Shown here: piece after piece, positions 24,776-37,500 of the stretch
Layout of the letters: the number at the start of each line of letters is the position of its first letter
Numbering within the stretch: position 1 is the first letter of the stretch
Source of the DNA: Prinia subflava
Lineage: Eukaryota > Chordata > Aves > Passeriformes > Cisticolidae
Length of the DNA: 64,000 nucleotides
Assembly (NCBI RefSeq): GCF_021018805.1
Contig: NC_086283.1
Coordinates: forward strand, 14,149,162 to 14,213,161
Direction: 5' to 3'
The notes under the pieces: model-generated
Databases searched by the model: none
Told to the model about the DNA's origin: nothing
What the model saw: the letters and a program-made list of their open reading frames with translations, nothing else
Program-made: the position numbers and the translations under genes

Positions 24776-26651
24776 CTGCTGTTCTTCCCTTGCCTTTAGC
24801 TCTACTGTTATGGGAAAAAAACGGCAGAATAATTCAGGTTTGTTTGGATTATGTTGTTCCGCACCCTTTCTGAGTTCTTTGTCCCTACTGGTGTAGTCCA
24901 CACAGCATTCAAACCATGACTTTGGCACTTGCTTCCTCACACACAGAAGTTCTGTGCCATGGCCAGTAACGTAATCACACCCTCAGTAGGAGCATAGGAA
25001 TAGAAAGTGAGAGAATAATGTAAAAACTGTGAGATGAATGTAACTGAAAAATCTCACTGCAGATTTATCCCTGCCTTTGAAATCCCTTTGGTCCTGAAAT
25101 ATATCTGGAGGATAGACTGACGTTAAAGCTTTGTGCTAATAGCTAGCCAAATTGAGACTAGAGTGAAAAAGAAGTCAGCATTCCAAATTTCCATGCATTG
25201 CTCTGCTATGCCTGTTTTTCCAGAGAAATGTACTTTATTTCTATTCCATGGGATATTTGTATTGATATGGACAACTTTTAAGTTGAAAATGCACTAGGGT
25301 GCCAAAGTATGAAGCCTCTCAAGAAGTAATATGAACCTCTTTGCTTTGATGGACAACTGTAAGAATTGCATTTGTGTATTAAGCAAATTTTTAACAGAGA
25401 TTTCTCTTGTCTGGAAGTGTACTATGTTCATACACCTTTAAAGAAAATAATGTTCTGTGTATGTTTTAAATACCTGGTGGGTTTTTTGAGGATTACCTTC
25501 TAGAAATATCTTTATTATCCTTTCAGTGATGACATTTAAATATTAATTCACAGCTAGTTTTTCTAAAATATCTGCATTTAGACTTCATAATTACTTAAAT
25601 GGGTATGAATTGTCCAATTATTTGGGCATGTTCATGCATAGCTTGAGATACTGGAAGTTTTTCATTTTCCTACTTGAGAACATGAGTGAGGTACTCAGAA
25701 AAGCAGGATGGCCTGTGCTAAGGATCTGTCTTGAAACCATGTTGATTCATATGCACAGAGCTATCCAGACTCACCTGGAGCAGCTCCTGTTCTTCAAAAA
25801 CAGAGAAAGACTAGTCACCATACCATGTCAGATCTTTAGAATATGTCATATTCATCTTTGATCTTTGAACCCAGGAGCTTCTGACACCTCACAGGGAGAT
25901 GAAACATCCCTATGATGCAGCCAGTCAGTTATGAGGAATCTTGGTAGTGGTATTGTGTGGGATGATGTCAGCTTGGCTGGTCAGTTTGTGCCTCCAGGTG
26001 AAAGGTTTTCTTGCACTTTCTTCAACACCCATCATGATGCATGTTTATAGTGGTCATAAAACTGATTAGTTTCTATTACAACTGCAAATACAGTTCCTTG
26101 CATCTGAACTTTGAGACAACAAAACTTGACAGCCAAATGCAGGATGTATAGTGTAATACTTCCTTGTAGTTTTCTGTTCTTTGGTAGTTTTATTCTTTTC
26201 TGTCTTTTATTACCTTTGATTTCAGTAACATCTGATGCTATTTTGCTTGTATTTGGCTGAGAATGAAGGTGTACTTTAAATTATAGAGTAGAAGACTTCA
26301 ACAGAGTCCATGCTGAAGCTATGGACTGGAGCTATGCTGTAACAGCCCACAACCTCCCCAACATACCTGCTTCAGGTTGAGTCTGAACTTTGTCAAATGC
26401 AATTTGAGGTTAAAGCTTCACCAGAGAGAAAACCTTCAGGAAAGAAAAATCAAATTTTTTTTCTTCAGCAAAGCCTACTCTCTGGGCTTGTCCTGGGATT
26501 TATTAGTGTCATCTTCCAAAGTGATGTATATTATGTATTTACAAAGATTCATAGATGTGTGTTTGTTTAGTGGTTAGAATTTGCCAGAGAAAAAATACTT
26601 CTTTGACAGACACCACATCAGGTATCTATGTATGTATGGCAGATCATATGT

Positions 26652-26752
26652 TCTTGAGCTGGGCTTGTTTAGCCTGGAGAAAAAGAGGTTGAGGGGTGAA
26701 ATTATTGCTCTCTACAGATACCTGAAAGGAGGTTGTAGCCAGTTGGGTTCTT
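26652..26752 (+). mobile_element. CR1 LINE fragment, sense
   Basis: The frame reads [20 protein letters not shown] followed by KGGCSQLG, the hallmark C-terminal segment of the CR1 ORF2 protein (typically [20 protein letters not shown]). Only about 100 bases are recognisable. The orientation is opposite to the CR1 pieces at 22.8-24.8 kb, so it is an independent insertion. Confidence 0.85.
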
Positions 26753-27489
26753 CTTCAGTGCCTCCAGACCCCAGGCCCTGCTGCCTCCTGTTGTGATTCT
26801 CTCGTGTATCATTGCCGTTGTGTAGCTCTCTGTCTCCCCTCCTCCCCACAGACATGGTTTCCCCTTTGAAATCACAGCACTGCTGCTGTTTTGTACCAGC
26901 TGAGAGGCACTGCCTGGTGTCCATGTGCTGTGTGCCCAGTTCCCGTGGTGCCAACAGCCAGAGACCGCTGCAGGTGATAGGCTAACAGACTGCTGCTGGA
27001 AACAGCAGCCATCCAAAGGTCACATCCTGACTTCAGGCAAATGCCCGTTGACATCAACAAAGTCAGGATCTTACTCAGAGCAAGCAGTCCAGAGGCTGAA
27101 ACTAGAGAGCCATCTCAATATCGCTCTCTGATTTCCCTTTGCACATGTTTTATTTTTCATTTTATTCTTTACAAAGCTCATTAAAGAGCAGCCTTCTGTC
27201 CCATGAAACTTTTCAACATGCACAAAGCATTTGAAGGCAACTGTGAGAGGAACAAAGTACTAGAAAGTACTAGAAATAAAGTAAATTTTACAAAAAAAAC
27301 CCTTAGGGTGAGCCAGGTATGAAAAGGAGTTCAGAAATTCTGATTTAATGTCCAGCATATTTATAACAACTACAGCAGGCAGCAGAACTGAGAAACTGAT
27401 GCATAATTAAAGTTTTAGGAGGCATGAACATTCTTTCTTTAGAGAAAAAATTGTTACAGAAGAGCCTGTGAATATGTGCGTAGGTATAG

Positions 27490-28440
27490 TCAGTATAGTG
27501 CACTTGAATTTTCAAAAGGTTTTAATGGGATTGTCAATGGTCTATAAAGAAGCAAAGATATCTTTGCTTCTTTAGATCAGAAGGAAAGACTTTTTATGGA
27601 TTAATAACTAGAAAGCAGTAAAAAGACATGATTGGTTTATTGGTGGAGAAAGGTTTTCTGAGAAGTCCCTTAAGCATCTTTGTTGGAATCTGCCATTTAA
27701 CTGCGTCCATAATGACCTAGAAAATACTCAGGGTACTGCTAATAGAAAAGGATTCAAGGTAGGAAAAACCAAAAGCTGGCTATAAGGACTTTCAGAAGGC
27801 TTCTAATTTACTCTTTGTTGGGTGAAAAATGGATTAGTTGAGTTTCCATCACTATGTGCTAACTGTATCCACAAAAACCCACAGATTATATAAATGTGTA
27901 TAATAATGAGCTCCAAATTAAGGAATCATGAAAGCAAATAAAAAGTTAGATTTTCATGAGAAGCCACTACAAAATCTGCCTTCATAAATAATGCCACATG
28001 CAGTTCTGACTACATTTTAGAAAGGACTTCATAGTAGGTGAAAAGATGTAGAGAAAAGCAGCCAAAAAGATCAAAACATGACTTCTGTAAAGTTAGAGAC
28101 TATATAAACTTGTATTTTTCTGCCTGATTAGAGACCACTAATGGAGTAGTATAAAGTCAAGACTGGTATGGAAAAGGTGGTTAAGAAACAGTTACTGGCA
28201 AATTCTCATAGTTCAAAACCAAGGTAAAGATTATGTCACCATACCTAAAATAGAAGCACTTTTTAATCAATTTTAATGAATGTGTAACAATATTGTGAAA
28301 CTCGCAGCCGTTGGCTCTTTCAAAGGCCAAAACCAGAAGTGAATACAAGAGAAAACTGAAGATAATCGCAAAGGTTAGGTTCAATGTTTGCTGTTAAAAT
28401 GAGGGGCAGACCTCTGAACTTGCTCTTCTCCCCTAAGCAT
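27490..28440 (+). mobile_element. Ancient degenerate CR1-type LINE, sense
   Basis: A heavily decayed element follows, in order, the old amniote CR1 ORF2: ACTTGAATTTTCAAAAGGTT (27501), TTTTTATGGATTAATAACTA (27591), AATGACCTAGAAAATACTCA (27711), ATGCCACATGCAGTTCTGAC (27991), AGAAAAGCAGCCAAAAAGAT (28052) and AAGGCCAAAACC (28322). Order and spacing agree with the consensus I recall (FQKAFD, FLWINN, NDLE and KRATKMI protein motifs), although no reading frame survives. The element runs for about 950 bases. A 30-bp perfect palindrome (27545-27574) sits inside it. Recognition is by chained short matches rather than by any one long match. Confidence 0.7.
27545..27574. repeat. 30-bp perfect palindrome
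   Basis: The left arm TAAAGAAGCAAAGAT is followed directly by its exact reverse complement ATCTTTGCTTCTTTA. It lies inside the ancient CR1-type element and interrupts its similarity to the consensus. Confidence 0.95.
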
Positions 28441-28859
28441 TCTCAGAGCACATGTTGATATCAATTGTCAACAAAAAGGGTGGGAAGGGGATTGAGAAGA
28501 GCTATAATAATTGATGTTAGTATCTGTTTCTCCAGTAGTGTCAAGAAGCAAATTCAGTGTAAACTTTTTTAGCCTGTTTGCTTTGATACAGAAAATAAGT
28601 ATTTATTTCTCTTACCTTTCTTTTCTTAATTTTTTTCTTGCCCCTGCTCTTTCAATAGACACGCCTTTATTTTTCTTTAAATAGTCTTTATCAAGCTGAG
28701 TGTTTGATTTATGTGTATTTTGTAATACTGTTTTGCACCTTGTCACCTTTGCTGTTTGTACACCAGTACAGAATGTCTTTCAGTTACAGATTATCTGAAA
28801 GGGCTGTTCTGGCCATTCTTCCTTTCTCATTTCAATTTTCTCTCTCCTTGCTTCTGTAG

Positions 28860-29032
28860 ATGACCAAACCCCCAACAGAACGATCGAGCCAAATGGACCT
28901 ATTGCCACAACCAGGCCAGTCAGATGGAATACCCCAAGTCAGCCTCCAATTAACAGACAGTGCTTCATGTGGGAAGGAGATGAACTTAACAGATGAAATG
29001 TCCTTCGTTAACAATGATGTGTTTTTCTCCAG
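28860..29032 (+). CDS. FAM13A: FAM13A coding exon: linker after the RhoGAP domain
   Basis: This 173-nt exon has 57 whole codons and ends with two bases of a split codon (phase 2). The acceptor is a strong pyrimidine tract ending TTCTGTAG, and the donor is CAG|GTTAGT. The frame starts MTKPPTERSSQMD and contains the recognisable core QSDGIPQVSLQLT. I align this with human MPKPPP and ELSDGIPQLSLRLS, so the segment is the disordered linker after the RhoGAP domain. The remainder (SCGKEMNLTDEMSFVNNDVFFS) has diverged strongly from the mammalian sequence, as expected for a linker. Its phase-0 entry fits the phase-0 exit of the exon at 6842-7001. In human about 19 further residues sit between these two segments (from EVYYKNSLP to LERD); I could not find that small exon in the 21.9-kb intron here. 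The phase-2 exit pairs exactly with the exon at 52566. Confidence 0.9.
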
Positions 29033-31494
29033 GTTAGTGTTCTTTTTTTGGTTTTTATGTTTGTCTCTTTGTTTTGTACCTGCACCTCTGGCTCTGGGCA
29101 TTTTGAACACTTAAACAGGATACTGGGGTGTGAGATAAATTAATGTGCCTTTTTCTGTTGAATCCACATCCATCAAAGCCAGCTGTGTGCTTTGGTTCAA
29201 CCATGTGAAGGTATCCTGCTTGGTGAAGGAGTGCAGGTGGACAGATTTGATCTACAGTCAGGCAATAGAAATTACACCAAGCAGAAGATACAACCAAAAT
29301 GTGTCTCTTTTGAATAATCAAGTGTATTTGATCTCCACAGTTTAAGTCTTAACAGATGGCTGATTTCATTCTCACTCTTAAATCAAAAAAGGAAGGGGCT
29401 TTTGAAGGATTTTCTCTTTCTGGCAAGAATGGTGCTACTGATAGTACTACTCCATTCAGACAAGAATAGAATGTGTAGAGTATCTATACAAGTATCTTTC
29501 TGAATTTATCTGTGAGAGTCTATCAGTTTAAGGCATCTATAAAAGTATCTATCTAAAAGAGTATTTTGAGTTTTGGTTGTTGGCAGATTGTCTGTTAGGT
29601 AAACAGGTAATGGGCATTTTGCTGTCTTGTAAAGTTCTTCCCTGCACATCAGGCTGAACCAGGATCTTTTAATTATTTTCAGGATATTGAAGTGGGTCTG
29701 CCGTTCTCTCTCCTCTTGTGTCTAGTGCAGCACATGGGGAATTCAGTTTACTGTGGAAAATTGCAGTGTGCTACTGGAGTATGGAATTGGCCTGATGTGG
29801 GAAATAGTGCTGTTCACATGTCATGAAACAGAACACTGCAGTGTCCCAGCATACCAACCAGAACACAAAGCTGAGGCAGTGCTGCCAGACACGTAACTGA
29901 ATGACTTCACTGTGTACACAGGAGATGTGTGCTATTCTCAGCATCAGTGCAGACAGACAGCACTCAGTTTACAAGACAAGTTAGCAAATTATGCACTAAC
30001 ACCAGATTTTGATTCATAGCGATGGTAGCGAAACATAAATGTTGAATTTGGTTTCTAGCCCTTGGCAGGCACACATGCTCTTTAACTCTTCAGCTGTGTT
30101 AGCTTTGTGTTTCACTCTGCCCAAGCTTCCCCAAAAATTCTTGCAGCCAGAATACATCAAGTTTTTTTACATGGCTTCATCAATCCAGCTGCTTTTGACT
30201 GAGATGAGTTAGAAATCAATGATCAGATCAGGTCAGCCAGCAAATTGGAGAAGGCAACACAATTCTAGCAATCAGAGAAGTTCCTAGAGAAGTGTGGCAG
30301 AAGTTCCAGCCTCTTGTGTTGATACGCTGGAGCCTGGCAGAGAGTGTGCATGTGCTCTGCTATGTGTTCCAAGGTGTAAAGGGAAATGAAGTGCCCAAGG
30401 GTTGAAGTGAAGAACTGCCAGGTGTCATATCTGGGAAGGTGTGTGTGACTGATGTACTTCATGAGGTACCCCAACAAACTGCCTTTCTTTTAGGAGAGCA
30501 GTCCCCAAACAATGTAATTATTTGCTGTAGGGAATCTTGCTTTCCTGTCAACGTGTAATTGCTTAGAAGAGTACTGCTGCTCAGACAAGAAGCTGAAGTA
30601 TGGGGCAGTTGAGCCAGTGCTGGCACAGGACATTAGGCACCAAATGAAATGTGTTTATAACGAGGCAGAAGCCTGATCTTCGTGCTCAAGCCTTGGATTG
30701 AAAGATGTCCACATCTCTGATTTTATCTGGGAAATTAATTAGCTGTAGAAATTAATTATCTGGTAATCCCATTTTGTTCAAGAATGCCCTAGTTTTCCTT
30801 CCTGTCACACTTCTGTGCATATTTACCTAATTGTGTTAAATATCTATGCTGCCGTTTGCTTCTGGTACTTTTTTGTCAGTGATCTACTGCTGCTGCTGAA
30901 GGAGGAGTAGGTAGTGTTTGCTGTTTCCTTCTCTGCTTCAGGCTGGCAGGTTGTTGGGCAGGATGGGATGGAGAGAAGGCCCTAGATCTGGGAAGGAGCA
31001 GAGAGGTATCTAGCAGACCTAACATGCTTAGGGGACAGCTGTCTGTGCAACGGGCACAAATCTTGATTCCCTGGCATCAGTGTAGTGCTCTGATATATCA
31101 GGAGTAGTTTTAAACATGCTTTTGGCAGCCTTGTGCCACTCCCATGTAATTTAAGCCCACAATGAAGTATTACCTGGTATTATTTCAGTGCAAGGCTATT
31201 ATTAGGAATTTTCACCTTTTTCAGTAGAAGGATTCTGGCATCTGACCTAGATTTGCAAAGTGCAAACACACTGTTATTCTTGTTGGGGGGGTTCTGTGTC
31301 ACAAGGTACCAACAGTTCTAAAATAAATGTTATCATTAATTATATGTAATTACCAGATAAGTTTTAGTGAAACTGCTGTATCTGCTCAGCTATGATACGA
31401 TCTTTGTTAGAAAAGAATAAAGGTTGTTCTTGGCGGTGATAATCTTTTGCTGTTTCATGAAAATGCCTGTGGTTTGTTCCCTTTCCATGCTCAG

Positions 31495-31567
31495 ATACCA
31501 TGATGAGGGTGAATTAGAAGAGGATGAAGGCCTACACAGAACAGTAGATGCAGAATTCCACCTTTAG
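31495..31567 (+). other. Candidate alternative 3'-terminal exon of FAM13A
   Basis: A good acceptor (TTCCCTTTCCATGCTCAG) is followed at 31495 by an open frame encoding YHDEGELEEDEG, then LHRTVDAEFHL and a stop TAG at 31565-31567. The first base A would complete the split codon left by the exon ending at 29032 (AG|A, arginine), so the phase fits. An AATAAA signal lies 81 bases beyond the stop at 31648-31653. The result would be a RhoGAP-only protein ending in a short acidic tail. This is inference from splice, phase and polyadenylation signals; 23 codons can stay open by chance, and I know no counterpart in other species. Confidence 0.25.
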
Positions 31568-34500
31568 CAGCTTCACAAGTGTAACAGTGAAAAGTAACCA
31601 CACACATGAAGCCCCTAAAGCTCCCTCCAGCAAGGATTACAATCTTTAATAAATTTTCATTTGACACTAGAGCCTTTAGGAAAAAAAATAAGAGAATTAT
31701 GGTTGATTAGTGATTTTTAATACTGTTTAAAGTGCCTGTTAATATGTCTTCATACAGTTGTCCTTAAAATGAAGATCCACATATTAAGTAACAACTGCAG
31801 TTGTGACTATGTCTTCTATAATTACTTTTTATTTTTTAAAAATACTGAAAGTCATGTTATGCCTCCTTACAGGTATGATATTCCTCTTTGCAGGAATTTT
31901 TTGAAGGTGCTGCTGTCATCTGAAATACGCAATGCATCAGTTGCAGTCAAATCATTGCAGAGCATAAAATCTGTATCACCTTTTGCTCACAACAGTTATC
32001 TTAAGAAAATATTATAAGTTAGGTTCTTTTTTTCTGAACAAAATAGGTGGATTAACTCTATGTACCTGCAGTCCCCACTAGCACATAATATGCATGTTGT
32101 TTTGAAAATTGCCTCATTGTTATAGCTGTATGCCAAGGGTGAAGTGCTAATTATACAGTAGCAGAAAAGTATACCTGTAATGCAGCTCTTGAGTAAATCC
32201 AAAAACAGTGGAGAGAGAAAGGAAGAAAGTAGGGAAGGGGCAGGAGAGGAGAGACTGGTCGTCTGAAAAAAGGATTCAAGTCTTTAGGCAGTATGCAGCC
32301 TGTTACTTCTGTGAGTCCCATCTAATTTTTGCAAGAGTTCCTGTGCAGAACTTCAGGGCAGCCAAACCTCCAGACCCTGGGAGCGACACACATCCTTTGT
32401 CTTTATCTGGACGAGAGCCATAAGATACACCCTGCAGACTCCCAGGAGCTGGGGAGAGCAACCACCTTTGTACTGGAGAGTGGGCTGGAGCTAATGGGGC
32501 TTACCAGGCTGGGTCTGGAGTCACCTTGCAGCTCTGTGAAGCTGAGAGTCCGTTTGGGTCCCTCTTTCTTTCTCTCTCTGGAAGGAAAAGGTCTGCTCAA
32601 AGGTCTGGTTCACACATAACTGCAGTAAGAATTGGCATGATTTCGAATATGTTTAGAGGTACTAAAACTTAAAATAATTGCTTCAAATAATAGATTCAAA
32701 TGGCTTTTACTTCAGGGTTAGATATATTAAGATTTACATGGATACAAAGGTGGGAGCACCTCTTGCAAGTAGTTCTCTCGCTTTTCGTGCTAAACTTTGT
32801 ATACAAGCAAAGAGAAGAGAGAATCTTCAGGAAAGTGGGAAAATGCCTTCTGTAGTCAAAATGTGAAGCAGGGGATTGAGAGTGGTAAGCATAAATACCT
32901 TTCCTGATACTGGCTCAGAGGTGCGTGCTGTCTGCAGACTTTAGTTGACACTATGCTGGATCTTTTGGCCAGGAAAGGGCACTGAAATATGTTTTGTTGT
33001 TGTAAATGTCTATTCTAGTACTTGCTGGAGCTGCATCTCTTTGCACTCCTGGGACTGTTTTGAAGAGGGATCCCTCAGTGGGAGAGCATTCTGCTGTTTG
33101 TGGTGCTGTTAGGCTCTGTGCATGGAAATATCAAAGGAGTGCAGCTGAGTACCCATCCTTGCCTCGTAGTGATTGTGTGCTGGGGAGTGGGTGCCGCATA
33201 TGGCAGGCAGACTTCATGAAAAACCTGTGCAGCTCCTCGGAGCCACTGCTTAGAGCAACCACAGCAGTTGTTCAGTAAGCAAGCCTTTTGTAGCTGCATC
33301 TTTGTGTGCCAGAGATCACAGATTCCTGTTTGTGACTGCCATCACAGCTGCAATGAGATTTGCCAACACAGATACGCTGTGCTGGCTTTCTAACACGTGC
33401 GTGTTCTCAAAGAGAAGGTTTGTTTACATCAACCTTTTGTTCACAAAAATCCTTATATCTAGCCTGTGTCCTGAAAATAAAGGGATCACGTGCCTAGTAA
33501 CATGGTAGCATCCCTAAATTAAAGGGTTAGTTAATGTACCACGCCATGCCATCTTCATAGTGACACTGTGTATTTTCGCTGCTAGTTATTGAGGTATGAA
33601 AACATACATATATTTGTGCACTGAGAAGTTTGTGCTTACAGTAAACACTTCCCCTATTTGTTGGCTTACCTTTTAGCAGCTGTAGTTTAAAACCGAGGCA
33701 AGCCAAAACTTATCATTAGTCTCTGGCATGTGATAAGAATTGGCCTGTTCTTGCCAGAACAAATCAAACAGGGGGGCTAGTGTTGTTTGCTTAGCTGACT
33801 ATTTTTGTTTAGGTTTGGGGTTTTTTTGTTTTTGAAGTCTGTCATGCCAGTACATTCAGTCCCGATCAAAAGTAATAATTTGCCTTACCACTGAGGAGCC
33901 TTGCTGGCAGATTTACATAAGGAATTGCCGCCAGGCAGCAGGCAGGGCTGCCCTCCAGTAGCCATGAATTCTTCAGGAAAATGATACAGGGAAGGGGTAT
34001 AAAGGTCTGGAACATTGGTAGGAAGGTGGTAAGCACAGTTGCCTTTTGCATCATTCAGTGTGCAGGAGCCTCTGGCAGGCCCTGTTCTGAACCCTCAGAG
34101 AAAACATTTTATGTAAAGTGTTGTTGCTTTTTGCCACTTTCTGTGTTTAGGTTGTGTTGAGTTAGTTTTTCCAAGCTGACTCATATAACTTTGCAAGTAC
34201 ATTTGTCTCCACCCTCCTGCAATCAATTCCCTTCTTTCTTTCGTTGTGGGATGCTGGCAGCAGGAACTGCCTTACATAATGGGTTGTTAAGAAAAGCGTT
34301 TCGTTTTCTGAAAACACAGCCACAAAGGCATGTGATTTCTGTGTCTCTCCAAGGCAGGTGATTGTGAATGACAAATTAGGGTGTGGTCTGAGCTTTTCCT
34401 GGGTTCTTTTCTCCTGTCTATAGCCCAGATGTAATAACAGTTACAGACACACGTAATTATGTAGATTTTTTCCATGCAAGTCACCTGGGTGGATATCAGT

Positions 34501-37500
34501 GTATTTTTCCAAGCATTTGACCTTTCTCTTCCACCCTGCACAGGTTACTCCTTTAAATTAGACTTTGTCCATCACACTCTTCTAACTTTCCTTTATGATT
34601 GTAGCCATTTTATCTTGGTCTCTCTTTGTAAGATTTACATGATGACAAATTATGGTTTGTGGGATGGAAAACATTTTGAATCTGATGTCCTGACCTGTGC
34701 CATAGAAGTGAAGGTTCATCATGTAAGCAAGAAGAATCATATGTGAAACAAAGATCTGGTGACTATTCAAGGTAGAAGGCACATATGCACTTTATTGTCA
34801 TAATGTGCATATGGAAACAAAAGTTCTTCTTTCTGTCCCTGAGCCAATACATTAACTTTTCCTGTTTCCTGGAACAACATCCAGCAGCCTTAGAGATCAG
34901 AAAGGGACTACAGTAATTGAGTAACAAAGCTGGAAAAAAATTACTCCCTTTCTGTACCCCAGGCATTGCTTTCTCAGCTAGAAGGATTCTTTATTTTGTT
35001 ATCTGCTTTTGCTGTGAGGAGGAAGTCCCTACATCTATGAAACTGAGGGATTTCTGGTGCCAACTGGGTCACATACTGGAGTTGCTGAGGAAATAAAGAA
35101 CAAAAATCTGTATGATTTTTAAATAATTTTTAAACAAAAGGATACGTGACCTCTTATTGGAGAACACACAGTGAATAATAAGGAGTTTAAGCTAACTTTG
35201 GAAATCTTTGTGCTTTTAATATTCATGTGTATATAAACCAAGACAGCCATCACTAACCAGTGTTTCAAGCAAGTAGGGAAGAAGCAAAGCCTCTGCACCA
35301 TGACTTGACTTATTTTTACTTTAATAAGTAAGTAGTTCCCTCTCCTGTAACTTCCTTAGGCTGTCTGCTGAAGTGCCCGGTGCATTGCTCAGATGGGAAG
35401 TTCAGCACAGAGTGCTTTGTTTTCGTTAGCTTTGCAGAGCCGGCAGTTTTCTGCCACCTGAGGCTGTGAAGTATTCCTTCCCCTGTGGCTCTCCAGAGGG
35501 GACCTGGGCCTGTGTTCTGCAGGCAGTCCCCACAGGAAGATCATCAGGCAGAGGTCAGTGGGTTCTCAGTCAGGTTTGTTTGCTGCTGCAATTTCCCGGT
35601 TCAGCTGGGAGAGCTGTGCATTAGGACGTTGTGTTCAGCACATTGCAGTGTAGGCTGCTGGGCTCAGCTGTGACTTCCTATGACACACATGTATATTTTT
35701 ATTCAAAGTGGTCAGCTGGCTGTCTAATAAGAAGAGGCTGGGCATGGCATGGCAGAGTTGTCACTCTCTGCTCCTGTCACTTTGCTTGCATCAATTTGGC
35801 TCTGAGCTGTTTCAGTGTTGTAAAATCCTTCTCTTTCATGGTCAGTGGCCATGAGAGATTTCCTCTTATTTTATCTGTTGTGAGGAGTATGATCCTAAGC
35901 TGACTGCTTATCTACAAGCTGCACTTCTCACATTGCCTCAGTGCCTTCCTCCTGGCCGGAGAGGGTTGCAGTTAGGAAGTGTGAAGATAGTTCTGTTCCT
36001 GTACCAAAGCTTTTCTTTTCATTATGCACCTACTGAAATAGTGTGTTTGTGCTAGGGATGCCTGCAAAGAGAGACCACTAGGTAGTTGCAAAGAAAAGCT
36101 GCTTGGTTGTTAATGACTTCCAGTTGTTAAGGCTTTGACAGGACTCCTGGAAACAAAAGATTCCACACCAGTTCCTCAGGTCTTCTCAGTCTCAAGCTCT
36201 GTGCATTCAAAAAGTTTGAGTCACATAGAGAGGGATTAATATCTAATAAAATGACAGATTTATTGTTCTGTGTTATGATTAACAACTATCTAGCCACTAT
36301 AACATGATTGGGAGCACTACTAACACTTCACCATATTTTATAAAATTTATAGATGTTTCCTTTAAAAACCCACCCTGAAAACTTCAGAAAGTGTCAAATT
36401 GAAAAAGAAATTCAAGTGACCACTGTTCTAACGGAGCTATTGAGCGTCAAAGAAAAAAAAGTTTCCTCTAAAATCTTGTTAGCTTTTGCTGAATGTATGC
36501 TCCTTGAGTAGAAAGATACAGTTTTTTCCCCAGACTCTGAGAAGTGATTGGGAAGTTGAAAACTTACAGACCTTACCCATGTTGTTCTGAGTGTTCCTGA
36601 TAATGAACTTGTATGCTGAACTTGTTTTCCTGCAGTATCCACTTGTGCCACTCCTGTCAGGAATGTCCTGCAGTGGGACAGAAGTGTGTTTGCGCAGCCT
36701 GGACACGTACAGAGCAGCTGGGCTGAAAGCTGATGTTGCAAATGAGGGGCACAGCAGTGCGCTGTGCTGATTAAGCCCAGTATCACTGTATCTGGCTGTG
36801 CATAAACAACCATTTGTTGTTTCTTGGTGTACACACAGCTGGGCGCAGGAGGAAGCCCCAAGGCTGACCTGAGAGGGAGGGCTGTGTTCTGCTCAAATGC
36901 AGTCAGGTGCATTTTACTGGATGTGGTCAGAGTTGCCTTTTAGCAGGATCCCCCTTGCTTCTGTGGCAGATGCATCTTGCAGCTCTTGGCAGAGAGCTGG
37001 AGTTACTCTCACTCAGCTCATTCTCATTTTAGTTGTTCTCACCCAGCTCACTCTGACCTCCCAGCCAGAGTCAATCTTTCCTGCCGAGTCATCTTTTTCC
37101 CACCAGCTCTCCCGAGAGCTGGCCACTGGGGCACTGGTGCAAAGGGAGAACTCCTTTCAGTCACTTCATCAGCTGGAGAAGAGGAGCTATTCCTGGAGGG
37201 TTTTTTCTGGAGGGTGACTCTGCCAGACTGCCTCCCTTGCCAGCACAGACAGCAATTTATCTTTCAGTGGAGTAAAAATCCACGTGCAGAAAATGTGAAC
37301 GGTGTGGCCTGTTCTTCCACTTTCCTCAGCCCCTTCGTATATCCTTGTTTTTCATGTGTACTACAAGCATGTCACTTGAAGGTGTTTTTCGAAGTAGGGA
37401 ACTTGAAGGATGCAGAGGTATGGACTTCAAAGGATAGTAATTTTGTAGAGGATTGGAAGGATGTTTTTAGAAGATGGGAAAGTGTAAAAACAGTGACAGT

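Larger units (their letters stand above)
7002..28859 (+). other. FAM13A intron, 21.9 kb
   Basis: The intron joins the exons at 6842 and 28860 (both phase 0). About 7.0-15.2 kb and 15.4-22.8 kb are AT-rich sequence in which I see no gene, RNA or recognisable repeat beyond those listed separately. The CR1 remnants are concentrated in the last 6 kb. I searched for a small exon matching human EVYYKNSLPILLTRGLERD and did not find it. A 28-bp palindrome at 8079-8106 and a T/G-rich tract at 13757-13860 are the other structures. Confidence 0.7.

Noticed and set aside
25690..25870. Possible further CR1 fragment around ATGGCCTGTGCTAAGGATCT
   Set aside because: No chained matches to the consensus beyond a few short words.
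36412..36912. 166-codon open frame on the minus strand
   Set aside because: Low-information composition, with no domain that I recognise and no supporting signals.
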